The translations under genes and the position numbers were made by a program. Positions 1 through 5,398 of a stretch of DNA of 6,387 bases are shown in pieces. The notes beneath the pieces were generated by a model. That model was not told the origin of the DNA. It saw only the letters and a list, made by a program, of their open reading frames with translations, and made no database searches. This DNA comes from Planctomyces sp. Its GTDB lineage: Bacteria; Planctomycetota; Planctomycetia; Planctomycetales; Planctomycetaceae. Numbering within the stretch: the stretch's first letter is position 1; every line of letters begins with the position of its first letter. The DNA is taken from contig SYLK01000014.1 of assembly GCA_005809115.1 (NCBI GenBank), positions 1-6,387 of the forward strand. The letters run 5' to 3'.

Positions 1-747
1 GACAATTTCCGGAGCAAAGGCACACAGGCTGTCGTGCGGTCCTTCCTGGGCAATCCGGACACCTGGCTCCGGATGAAATCTCAGTCCATCGCCTGAAACA
101 AGGCTGACGATCCCATGCCCCCGATCGAAGAGATACATCCGGCAGCCACCGTCATCCAGAAAGACGATCCGCGGAGCGGCGTAGTTGTGCCCTTCGGTCT
201 GCACACGGACTCCCGGATCGATGGTCCACGCGAGCCCGTCCGAGGATGTTGCACTACGGATCGAATTGGTCACGGCCTGCGATCCGGCGCAGCACTCAAA
301 ATACATTCGCAAAGTGCGTCCGTCACTCGCTGGAACGACTTCCGAGGAGACCACGCGGAAGTCGCCAGCCCCGCCCTGTTGTGGAGATACCCGAACCCCC
401 GGTTCCGGTTTCCAGAACACGCCGTCTTCTGAATACGCACTCAGAATTCGGGTCGAGGCGTTGTCATAGTCGTTCGCGCCGGCGGGGAAGCCCGGACGCG
501 GGAGCATCTGCGAGTAGTACATCCGGTAGCCACCACCCGGCAGCGCTATCGCTCGCGGTGCTACCGCTCCGCACAGTCCCGTGCGGCGAGCCTCATGAGG
601 CCACTCCGCCTCGGGAACTGGACTTGTGTCCGAATCGGGCGGTGCGTCGATCGCCACCGCCGCAGCCTTCGACCACAGGATTCCCGGGTCCGAGTCGACG
701 GTCTGCACCAGCGGAGAGGCTGACAGACACTGCGACAGATCGATCAT
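1..747 (-). CDS. Beta-propeller protein, glycosidase/sialidase-like (partial, C-terminus outside window)
   Basis: The frame is open from an ATG at 747 to the left edge, giving 249 residues with no stop. Three repeats of about 45-65 residues are visible. Each has an RMY strand (residues 75, 147 and 203) followed by a turn of type SxDGxxW/F and then PGVRV or PGVRI: SEDGVFW near 106-112, SSDGLAW near 168-174, SGDGLRF near 218-224. A fourth repeat starts near 238. This is the pattern of beta-propeller glycoside hydrolases (GH32/43-like) and Asp-box/sialidase-like proteins, whose short SxDG turns link strands in each blade. The exact family and substrate cannot be fixed without the C-terminal half. 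No signal peptide is evident, so it may be cytoplasmic, or the true start may differ. An in-frame TGA at 769-771 limits the N-terminus; GTG at 708 is an alternative start. A terminator ends only 24 nt upstream. The repeat structure is seen; the enzymatic role is inferred. Confidence 0.75.
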   Translation of the reverse strand, partial: MIDLSQCLSASPLVQTVDSDPGILWSKAAAVAIDAPPDSDTSPVPEAEWPHEARRTGLCGAVAPRAIALPGGGYRMYYSQMLPRPGFPAGANDYDNASTRILSAYSEDGVFWKPEPGVRVSPQQGGAGDFRVVSSEVVPASDGRTLRMYFECCAGSQAVTNSIRSATSSDGLAWTIDPGVRVQTEGHNYAAPRIVFLDDGGCRMYLFDRGHGIVSLVSGDGLRFHPEPGVRIAQEGPHDSLCAFAPEIV

Positions 748-770
748 TCGAGAATGCCCTGTGAGATCTC

Positions 771-798
771 AAAAAAATCCAGCGCGGTCCGCCCCGGA
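771..798 (-). terminator. Intrinsic terminator, possible attenuator
   Basis: Read on the minus strand, TCCGG pairs with CTGGA (one G-U), then comes a G-G mismatch, then GCG pairs with CGC around a GAC loop. Seven T residues follow directly (A7 at 771-777 on the plus strand). It lies about 140 nt after the stop of the small membrane protein gene and could be its terminator. Because the T-run ends 24 nt before the propeller ATG, it would also cut any transcript entering that gene from upstream. Confidence 0.6.
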
Positions 799-861
799 AC
801 ACCTGCGTTCGCACCCGGAAGTCTCGAGGACTGCGCCGAAAACGCGCTGCGTGTGTGTCGG

Positions 862-900
862 GATTCCCGCAACGTCTCGACCTGGTGGCTCCCGGGAATC
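862..900. repeat. 8-bp inverted repeat
   Basis: GATTCCCG at 862-869 and CGGGAATC at 893-900 are perfect complements separated by 23 nt. Transcribed on the minus strand, the arms could form a hairpin in the region between the small membrane protein gene and the propeller gene. There is no T-run, so it is not itself a terminator. The long loop makes it a weak call. Confidence 0.35.
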
Positions 901-913
901 TGGTGGCTGCCGG
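882..913. repeat. 14-bp direct repeat, period 18
   Basis: CTGGTGGCTCCCGG at 882-895 recurs as CTGGTGGCTGCCGG at 900-913, with one mismatch. The pair overlaps one arm of the inverted repeat at 862-900. It lies in the non-coding stretch upstream of the propeller gene. It could be a regulator binding site or simply a small local duplication. Confidence 0.5.
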
Positions 914-936
914 CATTCAGTCGTGTCAGGGGAGCA

Positions 937-1389
937 TCAAAGAAGCTCCGCCGGCACGGCCTGAGAGACTTCCAGTACCTCCGGCTCACCCAGCACTCCC
1001 TGAACTCCATAATGCAGCGACAGCGTTCTTTCCTTCAGCAGGCCCTTGAAGATGTACAGGTCATACCGTTCTTCGCCCAGTGCACGTTTGACGGTTTTCG
1101 AGCGATCCGGCGCTCGGCCCTTCAGGACGGCATCCACGGTGGCTTTTGTCACGTGGTAGTTGCCCTTTTCTGCATTCTCTGCCTTTTCCATCTCGGCCAT
1201 CAGCCCGTTCAGCGCGCCGGTAAACGCAAGGTGCGCCGTCCCCTCAATCCCGACGACAATTGCCAGGATGCCGATCCCACCCCAGACGATCGCCCGTTCT
1301 ACCGGCGATCTCTTCGGTCTGGCCGCGGGCTCAGAAGACGCGGCACGGTCCGGCTCCGCGCCATGGGGTGGTGAGTTCTGACTGGCCAT
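937..1389 (-). CDS. Hypothetical single-pass membrane protein
   Basis: This is a 150-residue protein of unknown function. Residues 1-32 are polar and rich in Pro, Ala, Ser and Arg. Residues about 33-52 (AIVWGGIGILAIVVGIEG and following) form one transmembrane helix preceded by basic residues, so the N-terminus probably faces the cytoplasm and residues 60-150 lie outside the membrane. The C-terminal part holds a charged helix (LMAEMEKAENAEKG), a RYDLYIFKGLLKERTLSLHY block and a predicted strand around PEVLEVS. It resembles short uncharacterised planctomycete membrane proteins; I recognise no named domain. The ATG at 1389 has AAAGG five bases upstream. A promoter-like pair lies about 110 bases upstream and a good intrinsic terminator about 140 bases downstream, so it may be a single-gene unit. 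Confidence 0.75.
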   Translation of the reverse strand: MASQNSPPHGAEPDRAASSEPAARPKRSPVERAIVWGGIGILAIVVGIEGTAHLAFTGALNGLMAEMEKAENAEKGNYHVTKATVDAVLKGRAPDRSKTVKRALGEERYDLYIFKGLLKERTLSLHYGVQGVLGEPEVLEVSQAVPAELL

Positions 1390-1424
1390 AGAGACCTTTA
1401 CCGTTCCAGCAAGAAGAGCCTGAA

Positions 1425-1447
1425 ATTCGCTGAGCAGTCCAGCGAGT
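1425..1447. repeat. Small hairpin upstream of the membrane protein gene
   Basis: TCGCTG at 1427-1432 pairs with CAGCGA at 1440-1445 across a 7-nt loop. It can be extended by one wobble and one A-T pair to 1425/1447. It falls between the candidate promoter and the start codon at 1389, so it would lie in the 5' untranslated region. No function can be assigned. Confidence 0.3.
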
Positions 1448-1497
1448 AACCCCGTCCGAAGGATTTCGGCCAGTTGACGCGGGCGCGAGCACCTCAG

Positions 1498-1526
1498 AGT
1501 ATCCCCACGTGCAGCCCGGTTTTCAA
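1498..1526 (-). promoter_or_regulatory. Candidate sigma-70-type promoter
   Basis: On the minus strand TTGAAA (1526-1521) is followed after exactly 17 nt by GATACT (1503-1498). These match 5/6 and 4/6 of the -35 and -10 consensus. It sits about 110 nt upstream of the 150-residue membrane protein start. Promoter consensus in planctomycetes is poorly defined, so this is tentative. Confidence 0.3.
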
Positions 1527-1546
1527 GCCTCAGACACCAGCGAGGC
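1527..1546 (-). terminator. Weak hairpin after the BON gene
   Basis: GCCTC at 1527-1531 and GAGGC at 1542-1546 form a 5-bp stem with a 10-nt loop, about 30 nt downstream of the BON gene stop on the minus strand. Only TTG follows rather than a proper T-run. It also borders the candidate promoter of the next gene. It is a poor terminator at best. Confidence 0.2.
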
Positions 1547-1574
1547 AGTGAGCCTGCGGGTCAGTGGATCAGAT

Positions 1575-1856
1575 TCAGTCCCCGTACTGCGAGGTAACGC
1601 GAATTCCATTGCGGATTCGACGCGTCGGTGCGGCAAGGCGAATCACTTCCTGTGCCAGCTGCTTCTCGTGCCAGGTCTGGACCGAGCCGCTGAGCAGCAC
1701 AAGTTGTTCGTCGACCTCGACATGCACGTCATCCAGCAGCTGCCGGCGGACAGTCCGGAGGAGCGAATCACACACTGCAGGCACGCCATGCGGTGTATCG
1801 AGCCGCAGGTCGTGGTCAGCAGACAGCAGTCGAGCGTATTCCGGCGTGATGGCCAT
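1575..1856 (-). CDS. Small BON-domain protein
   Basis: This is a 93-residue protein carrying one BON domain at about residues 26-87: a helix (VCDSLLRTVRRQLL), paired strands VHVEVDEQLVLLSGSV, a second helix WHEKQLAQEVIRLA, and a final strand RIRNGIRV. BON folds bind phospholipids or act as protein-interaction modules in envelope proteins. There is no signal peptide or membrane helix here, so it may act in the cytoplasm or as a partner module. The frame stays open up to an ATG at 2048 that overlaps the reductase stop. However, codons upstream of 1856 include AGA, AGG, TTA, ATA and GTA and encode an Arg/Pro/Ser-rich stretch, unlike the CTG/GTG/GTC-rich codons after 1856, so I chose the ATG at 1856. 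No clear Shine-Dalgarno sequence precedes it; GTG in the same frame near 1907 is another option. The protein ends YGD-stop at 1575-1577. Confidence 0.7.
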   Translation of the reverse strand: MAITPEYARLLSADHDLRLDTPHGVPAVCDSLLRTVRRQLLDDVHVEVDEQLVLLSGSVQTWHEKQLAQEVIRLAAPTRRIRNGIRVTSQYGD

Positions 1857-2016
1857 GGCTGGGTCAACCCGAAAGGATTTGGCGGAGTTTCGCGGGTACC
1901 TCGGCACTCCAGTGAGGCAACGGTGAGGCGATGTGGAAAATATCTGGAGTACCGGCCGTCTGGTTGCATCCCGTGGTCCGCCTGGGCGTGGATTTACCGC
2001 AGGTGACCGTAATCTG

Positions 2017-2033
2017 GACCGACAGCAGCGGTC
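2017..2033. repeat. Hairpin just after the reductase stop
   Basis: GACCG at 2017-2021 pairs with CGGTC at 2029-2033 around a 7-nt loop. It begins 7 nt downstream of the reductase stop codon on the minus strand. There is no T-run, so it could stabilise the 3' end of the mRNA but is not a convincing terminator. The rest of 1857-2040 shows nothing else I can support. Confidence 0.3.
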
Positions 2034-2040
2034 GTATCGA

Positions 2041-3003
2041 TTATTCATCGCCCGGCTGATCGGTGGCTGCCGTCATCCGGCGACAGGTGTCCGCTGCGTC
2101 ATCGACGTGGCTGACAGCCCCGAAACCAAGGATCGCCGACGAGATTTCAGGCTGTGACAGCACAAACGCCAGTGCCTGCTGACCGACCGCAGTGGCCGAA
2201 CCCAGACGCTGCTGCAATTTCGCCACCCGCTCCAGGTCCCGCTGATACAGTGGCAGCGGAAAAAACGGCGTCCGCAAAGTATGGGCCGATGGGGCAGATC
2301 CCAGCAGTGCACCGGCCGCGAAAACCCGGATCGCAAAGATCCCCATCGCGAGTTCATACGCTGTCTGCAGAAACCCACCATAGTCCGGATCGCACATCTC
2401 CGCTGGCGTTTCCCGCAGCGCACTCGGATTCAGTAAGTGAAACGGCGCCTGGATCGTGGCGAACCTGCCCGATCGCATCACCATCCGCAGTGCATCCGCA
2501 TCCCCAATCCCCGTGAGACCGAAATGATCGACCCACCCGGCATCTCGAGCATCCTGCATCCCGGCCAGCAGCCCACGGTCCCCCAGGACGTCGTCCGGAG
2601 TTACTGACGTGGGCTGGTCATTGCGATTCCAGGTAATCGAGTTATGAATCTGCAGCAGTGTGACTCGCGGCAGTCGCAGCCTGCTCAGACTCTCCCGGAC
2701 CGACTGCATCACGAGTGGCCGCAGGTCAGTTTCGCCCGTCAGATTCACACGCACCTTTGTCGCCACATGGAGCGGTTGAGCAGCTCGCTGTTCAGCCAGA
2801 ACCGCGCCCAGGCAGGATTCTGACCGGCCGTTGCCATAGCCTGGAGCAGTGTCAAACCAGTTCACACCCGCTTCCACGGCGCGAGTCAGCACGGCCCGCT
2901 GCCGGTCGATTTCGTCTCCGGTCAACAGGTTCGAAACAGGTCCCGCACCGAAAGAGATGGCCGACACAGACAGCCCGGTCAATCCCAGCGGACGATACTG
3001 CAT
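2041..3003 (-). CDS. Aldo/keto reductase
   Basis: This is a 320-residue NAD(P)H-dependent oxidoreductase of the aldo/keto reductase superfamily, a cytoplasmic (alpha/beta)8 barrel interconverting carbonyls and alcohols. The N-terminus (YRPLGLTGLSVSAISFGAGP) is typical. The catalytic tetrad is visible: Asp51 and Tyr56 in FDTAPGYGNGRSE, Lys83 in ATKVRV, His120 in LLQIHNS. The C-terminal AILGFGAVSHVDD fits the cofactor-binding segment, and length is normal. The motifs resemble the aldose/galactose dehydrogenase-like branch, but the substrate cannot be read from sequence. I chose the ATG at 3003 because GGAG lies 8 nt upstream; a GTG at 3012 would add three residues but overlaps that GGAG. The gene starts 29 bases after the MFS transporter stop on the same strand, so the two are probably cotranscribed and the transporter may import or export the reductase substrate. 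Confidence 0.93.
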   Translation of the reverse strand: MQYRPLGLTGLSVSAISFGAGPVSNLLTGDEIDRQRAVLTRAVEAGVNWFDTAPGYGNGRSESCLGAVLAEQRAAQPLHVATKVRVNLTGETDLRPLVMQSVRESLSRLRLPRVTLLQIHNSITWNRNDQPTSVTPDDVLGDRGLLAGMQDARDAGWVDHFGLTGIGDADALRMVMRSGRFATIQAPFHLLNPSALRETPAEMCDPDYGGFLQTAYELAMGIFAIRVFAAGALLGSAPSAHTLRTPFFPLPLYQRDLERVAKLQQRLGSATAVGQQALAFVLSQPEISSAILGFGAVSHVDDAADTCRRMTAATDQPGDE

Positions 3004-3032
3004 TCCCGACACTCCGCGTTCATCTCCGGCCT

Positions 3033-4409
3033 TCAGTCCTGTAACCCGCTGGCATCAGTGCGTGGCGCAAACAGAATGATGACCATGCCCGCGGCATAGA
3101 TCATCCCCGTCCACCAGCCGATCCGCGCATAGTCGCCGCCAAACCACTGCACAATCAGCCCGGTGCCCAGCACCACAACCGCCGCCACTGTGCGACCCGT
3201 GTTGAATGCAATACCCGTCCCCGATGCACGCACCCGCGTCGGAAACAACTCCGGCAGGTACAGCGGCAGCCAGCCGAAATAAATTGTGCCCACCAGGCCG
3301 AATCCAAATGACGCCCACAAAAACCAGGGATGCCCCGGATTCAGCCAGCCGAAAATCCAGCTGCTGGCGCTCAATGTCAGCAGACTGACCAGAAAATATG
3401 TGACTCTGCGCCCCAGCAGGGTCGCCAGTAGTCCGCCCAGAAGACTGCCAATCACCGCTCCGCCGGAGCGGGACATCATCGTGCGAGCCTTGGATTTCGG
3501 GTCCGCAGCAGAACGCTGCTTCCTGACTTCCGGTGCATCGCCGCCTTCCCGTGGATCGGTCCGAAGGCTCACAGCCTGTGCTGACTGCTGCTTCCCCTGG
3601 AACTGATCACTCCACGGGACAATCCACTGGGCGTTGGCCGCCGTTCCAATCACCGGCACTGCGCCCAGCAGGATGCCCATCATCGTGCGTGATCGCAACG
3701 GAGGTCGAAACAGCTCTCGCAGCGGATGCTCCGACTGCGCTGCTCCACTGCAGCGCGCGTTCCGCCAGCGAACTGACTCCGGCACGGCGAAAAGACACCA
3801 CAGGCCAACCAGGGACGGCGCTGCACCCGCCACAAATGTCCAGCGCCAGTGGTCGGGAGTGACCGCGATCATCAGCCCCAGCAAGCCCATGGCAACCTGG
3901 CCAACGTTTGCCGCCGTTCCCAGCACACCGGCAAGAAACGGACGCGACACGCCCGGCCAGGCTTCGGCAACCAGCGCCACTGTGTTGGGCCACGCGCCAC
4001 CGATACCCAGGCACGCCAGAAACCGCCACACCAGCAGCTCACCGGGCGTGTCCGCGAAATAACACATCCCGGTAAACAGCGAATAAAACAGGATGCTCAT
4101 GGCCAATGATCGCGTTCGCCCCTGACGATCTCCCAGAACCCCAAAGATCCACCCGCCCAGGGCCGCACCCAGCAGAAATGCCGCCTGATACCAGGCAAAC
4201 CATTCGGCGATTGACCGTTCGCTGAACGGGTCGCGGCCGCGTGATCCCCCATCCATCAGGCTCAGCATTGCGGGTCGATGAATCAGCACGAACAACGCAA
4301 TCTGCAGTCCGGCAAACATCCAGCCCAGAAAAGCGGCAACAAGTACCGTTACCTTCTGCAGCGACGTCAGTTCCGGTGCCAGAACTTCACGGGAAGAATT
4401 GGGACTCAT
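3033..4409 (-). CDS. MFS transporter (sugar/organic acid:H+ symporter type)
   Basis: This 458-residue inner-membrane secondary transporter has about 12 predicted helices: roughly 20-43, 71-94, 103-119, 124-150, 158-182, 189-209, then a cytoplasmic loop, 242-263, 315-332, 335-355, 359-385, 403-422 and 430-448. MFS motif A is clear after helix 2 (GVLGDRQGRTR, 90-100) with its half-copy LLGRR after helix 8. WRF...GIGGAWPN in helix 4 and PELFPTRVRASGTG (386-399) match the sugar porter, aromatic acid and metabolite:H+ symporter branches. Substrate is unknown. A hydrophilic insert of about 50 residues (264-313), rich in Gln, Arg, Lys and Asp, sits between helices 7 and 8, on the periplasmic side by standard topology. 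I chose the ATG at 4409, which has AGG about 10 nt upstream; a GTG at 4463 would add 18 polar residues and sits inside the proposed 5' leader. The reductase gene follows after 29 bases. Confidence 0.92.
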   Translation of the reverse strand: MSPNSSREVLAPELTSLQKVTVLVAAFLGWMFAGLQIALFVLIHRPAMLSLMDGGSRGRDPFSERSIAEWFAWYQAAFLLGAALGGWIFGVLGDRQGRTRSLAMSILFYSLFTGMCYFADTPGELLVWRFLACLGIGGAWPNTVALVAEAWPGVSRPFLAGVLGTAANVGQVAMGLLGLMIAVTPDHWRWTFVAGAAPSLVGLWCLFAVPESVRWRNARCSGAAQSEHPLRELFRPPLRSRTMMGILLGAVPVIGTAANAQWIVPWSDQFQGKQQSAQAVSLRTDPREGGDAPEVRKQRSAADPKSKARTMMSRSGGAVIGSLLGGLLATLLGRRVTYFLVSLLTLSASSWIFGWLNPGHPWFLWASFGFGLVGTIYFGWLPLYLPELFPTRVRASGTGIAFNTGRTVAAVVVLGTGLIVQWFGGDYARIGWWTGMIYAAGMVIILFAPRTDASGLQD

Positions 4410-4436
4410 GCAGGCAGGCCTGATCCGGGCTGAATG

Positions 4437-4456
4437 TGAAAGGCCGCCGTCTTTCA
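4437..4456. promoter_or_regulatory. Candidate operator dyad in the transporter leader
   Basis: TGAAAG at 4437-4442 and CTTTCA at 4451-4456 form a perfect 6-8-6 inverted repeat. It lies between the candidate -10 element and the start codon of the MFS gene, where a repressor site would block transcription or a hairpin would form in the leader. No regulator gene is nearby to match it. Confidence 0.35.
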
Positions 4457-4484
4457 ATGACACCCGGCGCCGCCGCTTTTGGCC

Positions 4485-4493
4485 AGTATATCA
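4485..4493 (-). promoter_or_regulatory. Candidate extended -10 promoter for the transporter-reductase unit
   Basis: On the minus strand TGATATACT holds an extended -10 (TG, one base, TATACT; 5/6 of consensus). No good -35 lies at 16-18 nt, which extended -10 promoters can tolerate. The implied start site leaves a leader of about 70 nt before the ATG at 4409. The remainder of 4494-4634 contains a C-rich run (about 4537-4547) and nothing else I can assign. Confidence 0.4.
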
Positions 4494-4624
4494 AATCTGC
4501 CGCCCAGCGCGCCGCAACGAGAAACTTTTCCGGCCCCTCCCCCCTCCGGTGCATCCACTGATTCCCGTCGGAGCTGGAAAGTGCGGAACGACTGGACCCT
4601 GACATGATCCTTCGCCCTGGCCCC

Positions 4625-4638
4625 GTCCTATGTCCTAT
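4625..4638. repeat. Tandem 7-bp duplication across the M50 gene stop
   Basis: GTCCTAT occurs twice in direct contact (4625-4631 and 4632-4638). The stop codon of the M50 gene (CTA on the plus strand, 4635-4637) lies within the second copy. It is probably a recent slippage or duplication event. Confidence 0.6.
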
Positions 4639-5144
4639 GGGCTCGCATGGCCTCCATCGGCGATGATCGGTCGAGCGTGCCGTTCAATCGGCAGCAACAC
4701 GCGAATGCAGGAGCGACGGAATCCCGCGTACCCGAATCCAATCGTCAGCACACAGTATATGGCAATGGTGACAGGACTGGCGCCATGATCCAGCAGTCTT
4801 GTTGTATCGAGATAGCGGTCACCCGAAACCCAGGCAGTCGCGATGTAGACTCCATTGGCAAGCATGCAGAAGTACGAAATGAACCACACCCCGCCCCGGC
4901 GAGTCACCAGGGCGAATCCGAGCGGCACCACGACGCCCAGAAGTGGACCGCACCAGAGCGTTACAAGGGGATTCGGGTCGGGGTCGAAGATGCTGTACGG
5001 AAGGTGCCACGGAAGCAGCTCAGCGGTCCGGAGTGTGCCGCCGCAACACCAGCCAGCAACGACGTGCCCCAATTCGTGCGTGAACGTCATGACCGTCCAC
5101 GACGCGAACAGAAGGAGTACGAAGCGCAAAACGCGGCTGGCCAA
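4635..5144 (-). CDS. M50-family (site-2 protease-like) membrane metallopeptidase
   Basis: This is a compact 169-residue membrane protein. The first helix (about 5-22) runs directly into HELGH (His23, Glu24, His27), the zinc-binding HExxH motif of site-2-protease-type M50 peptidases. Further helices are about 60-80, 86-105 and 122-145. The segment SGDRYLDTTRLL (107-118) is at the place where M50B-like proteins carry their third metal ligand, so Asp109 or Asp113 is the likely one. No PDZ domain is present and the length suits the minimal M50B-like group rather than RseP. Such proteins cut substrates within the membrane, but no substrate is apparent here. The start is a TTG at 5144 with GGGAAG 8 nt upstream; the first ATG would be Met18 and would remove the first helix. 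The gene stands alone on its strand with gaps of over 220 bases on both sides. Confidence 0.85.
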   Translation of the reverse strand: MASRVLRFVLLLFASWTVMTFTHELGHVVAGWCCGGTLRTAELLPWHLPYSIFDPDPNPLVTLWCGPLLGVVVPLGFALVTRRGGVWFISYFCMLANGVYIATAWVSGDRYLDTTRLLDHGASPVTIAIYCVLTIGFGYAGFRRSCIRVLLPIERHARPIIADGGHASP

Positions 5145-5148
5145 TCTG

Positions 5149-5322
5149 TCATCTTCCCGATACTGTGAGTGAATCGTATGGTTGAACGCTTACCACAACA
5201 CGCAGCTTCACCACGATTTCGATGTCCTCTGATTTCGAGTGGATGCCGTCTGCCGCGATCCAGAACTCCTTCAACGCACGCCGAATTTGCCGAACTGATG
5301 TTCTGGCCGGTCCTGAATCATT
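5149..5322 (-). other. Unassigned 57-codon open frame upstream of the M50 gene
   Basis: A stop-to-stop frame runs from after TAA at 5325-5323 to TGA at 5151-5149, five bases before the M50 TTG start. It has no ATG; a TTG at 5274 would give 41 residues beginning LKEFWIAADG, with IEIVVKLRVVV in the middle. The residue mix looks more protein-like than the opposite strand. It could be a tiny leader gene, a decayed gene fragment, or chance. The candidate promoter at 5320-5347 lies directly in front. I do not recognise a family. Confidence 0.2.
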
Positions 5323-5347
5323 TTAGACGATCAGCGAACGCAATCAA
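5320..5347 (-). promoter_or_regulatory. Candidate promoter upstream of the M50 gene
   Basis: On the minus strand TTGATT (5347-5342) and TAAAAT (5325-5320) are separated by 16 nt, matching 4/6 and 5/6 of the sigma-70 consensus. The leader to the M50 start would be about 170 nt. Tentative. Confidence 0.3.
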
Positions 5348-5398
5348 TCCACGGCGGCAACAGGATGCAGCCCGGTTATTATTCAGTATAAACAAGGG

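Noticed and set aside
246..764. 172-codon plus-strand frame
   Set aside because: It is antisense to the propeller gene, whose minus frame shows clear repeated blades.
762..770. GAGATCTC palindrome next to A7 as a plus-strand terminator
   Set aside because: The stem has no loop and is followed by A rather than T on the plus strand, and no plus-strand gene ends here.
744..1010. 88-codon minus-strand frame across the region between the propeller gene and the membrane protein gene
   Set aside because: It starts inside the membrane protein gene in another frame, overlaps the propeller start, is rich in Arg/Ser/Cys and runs through the terminator. It is most likely a shadow.
754..1374. 206-codon plus-strand frame
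   Set aside because: It is antisense to the membrane protein gene for most of its length, with Arg/Cys-rich low-plausibility residues and no recognisable domain.
4387..4605. 72-codon minus-strand frame upstream of the MFS gene
   Set aside because: It overlaps the MFS start in another frame and covers the promoter-like element. The residue mix is not convincing.
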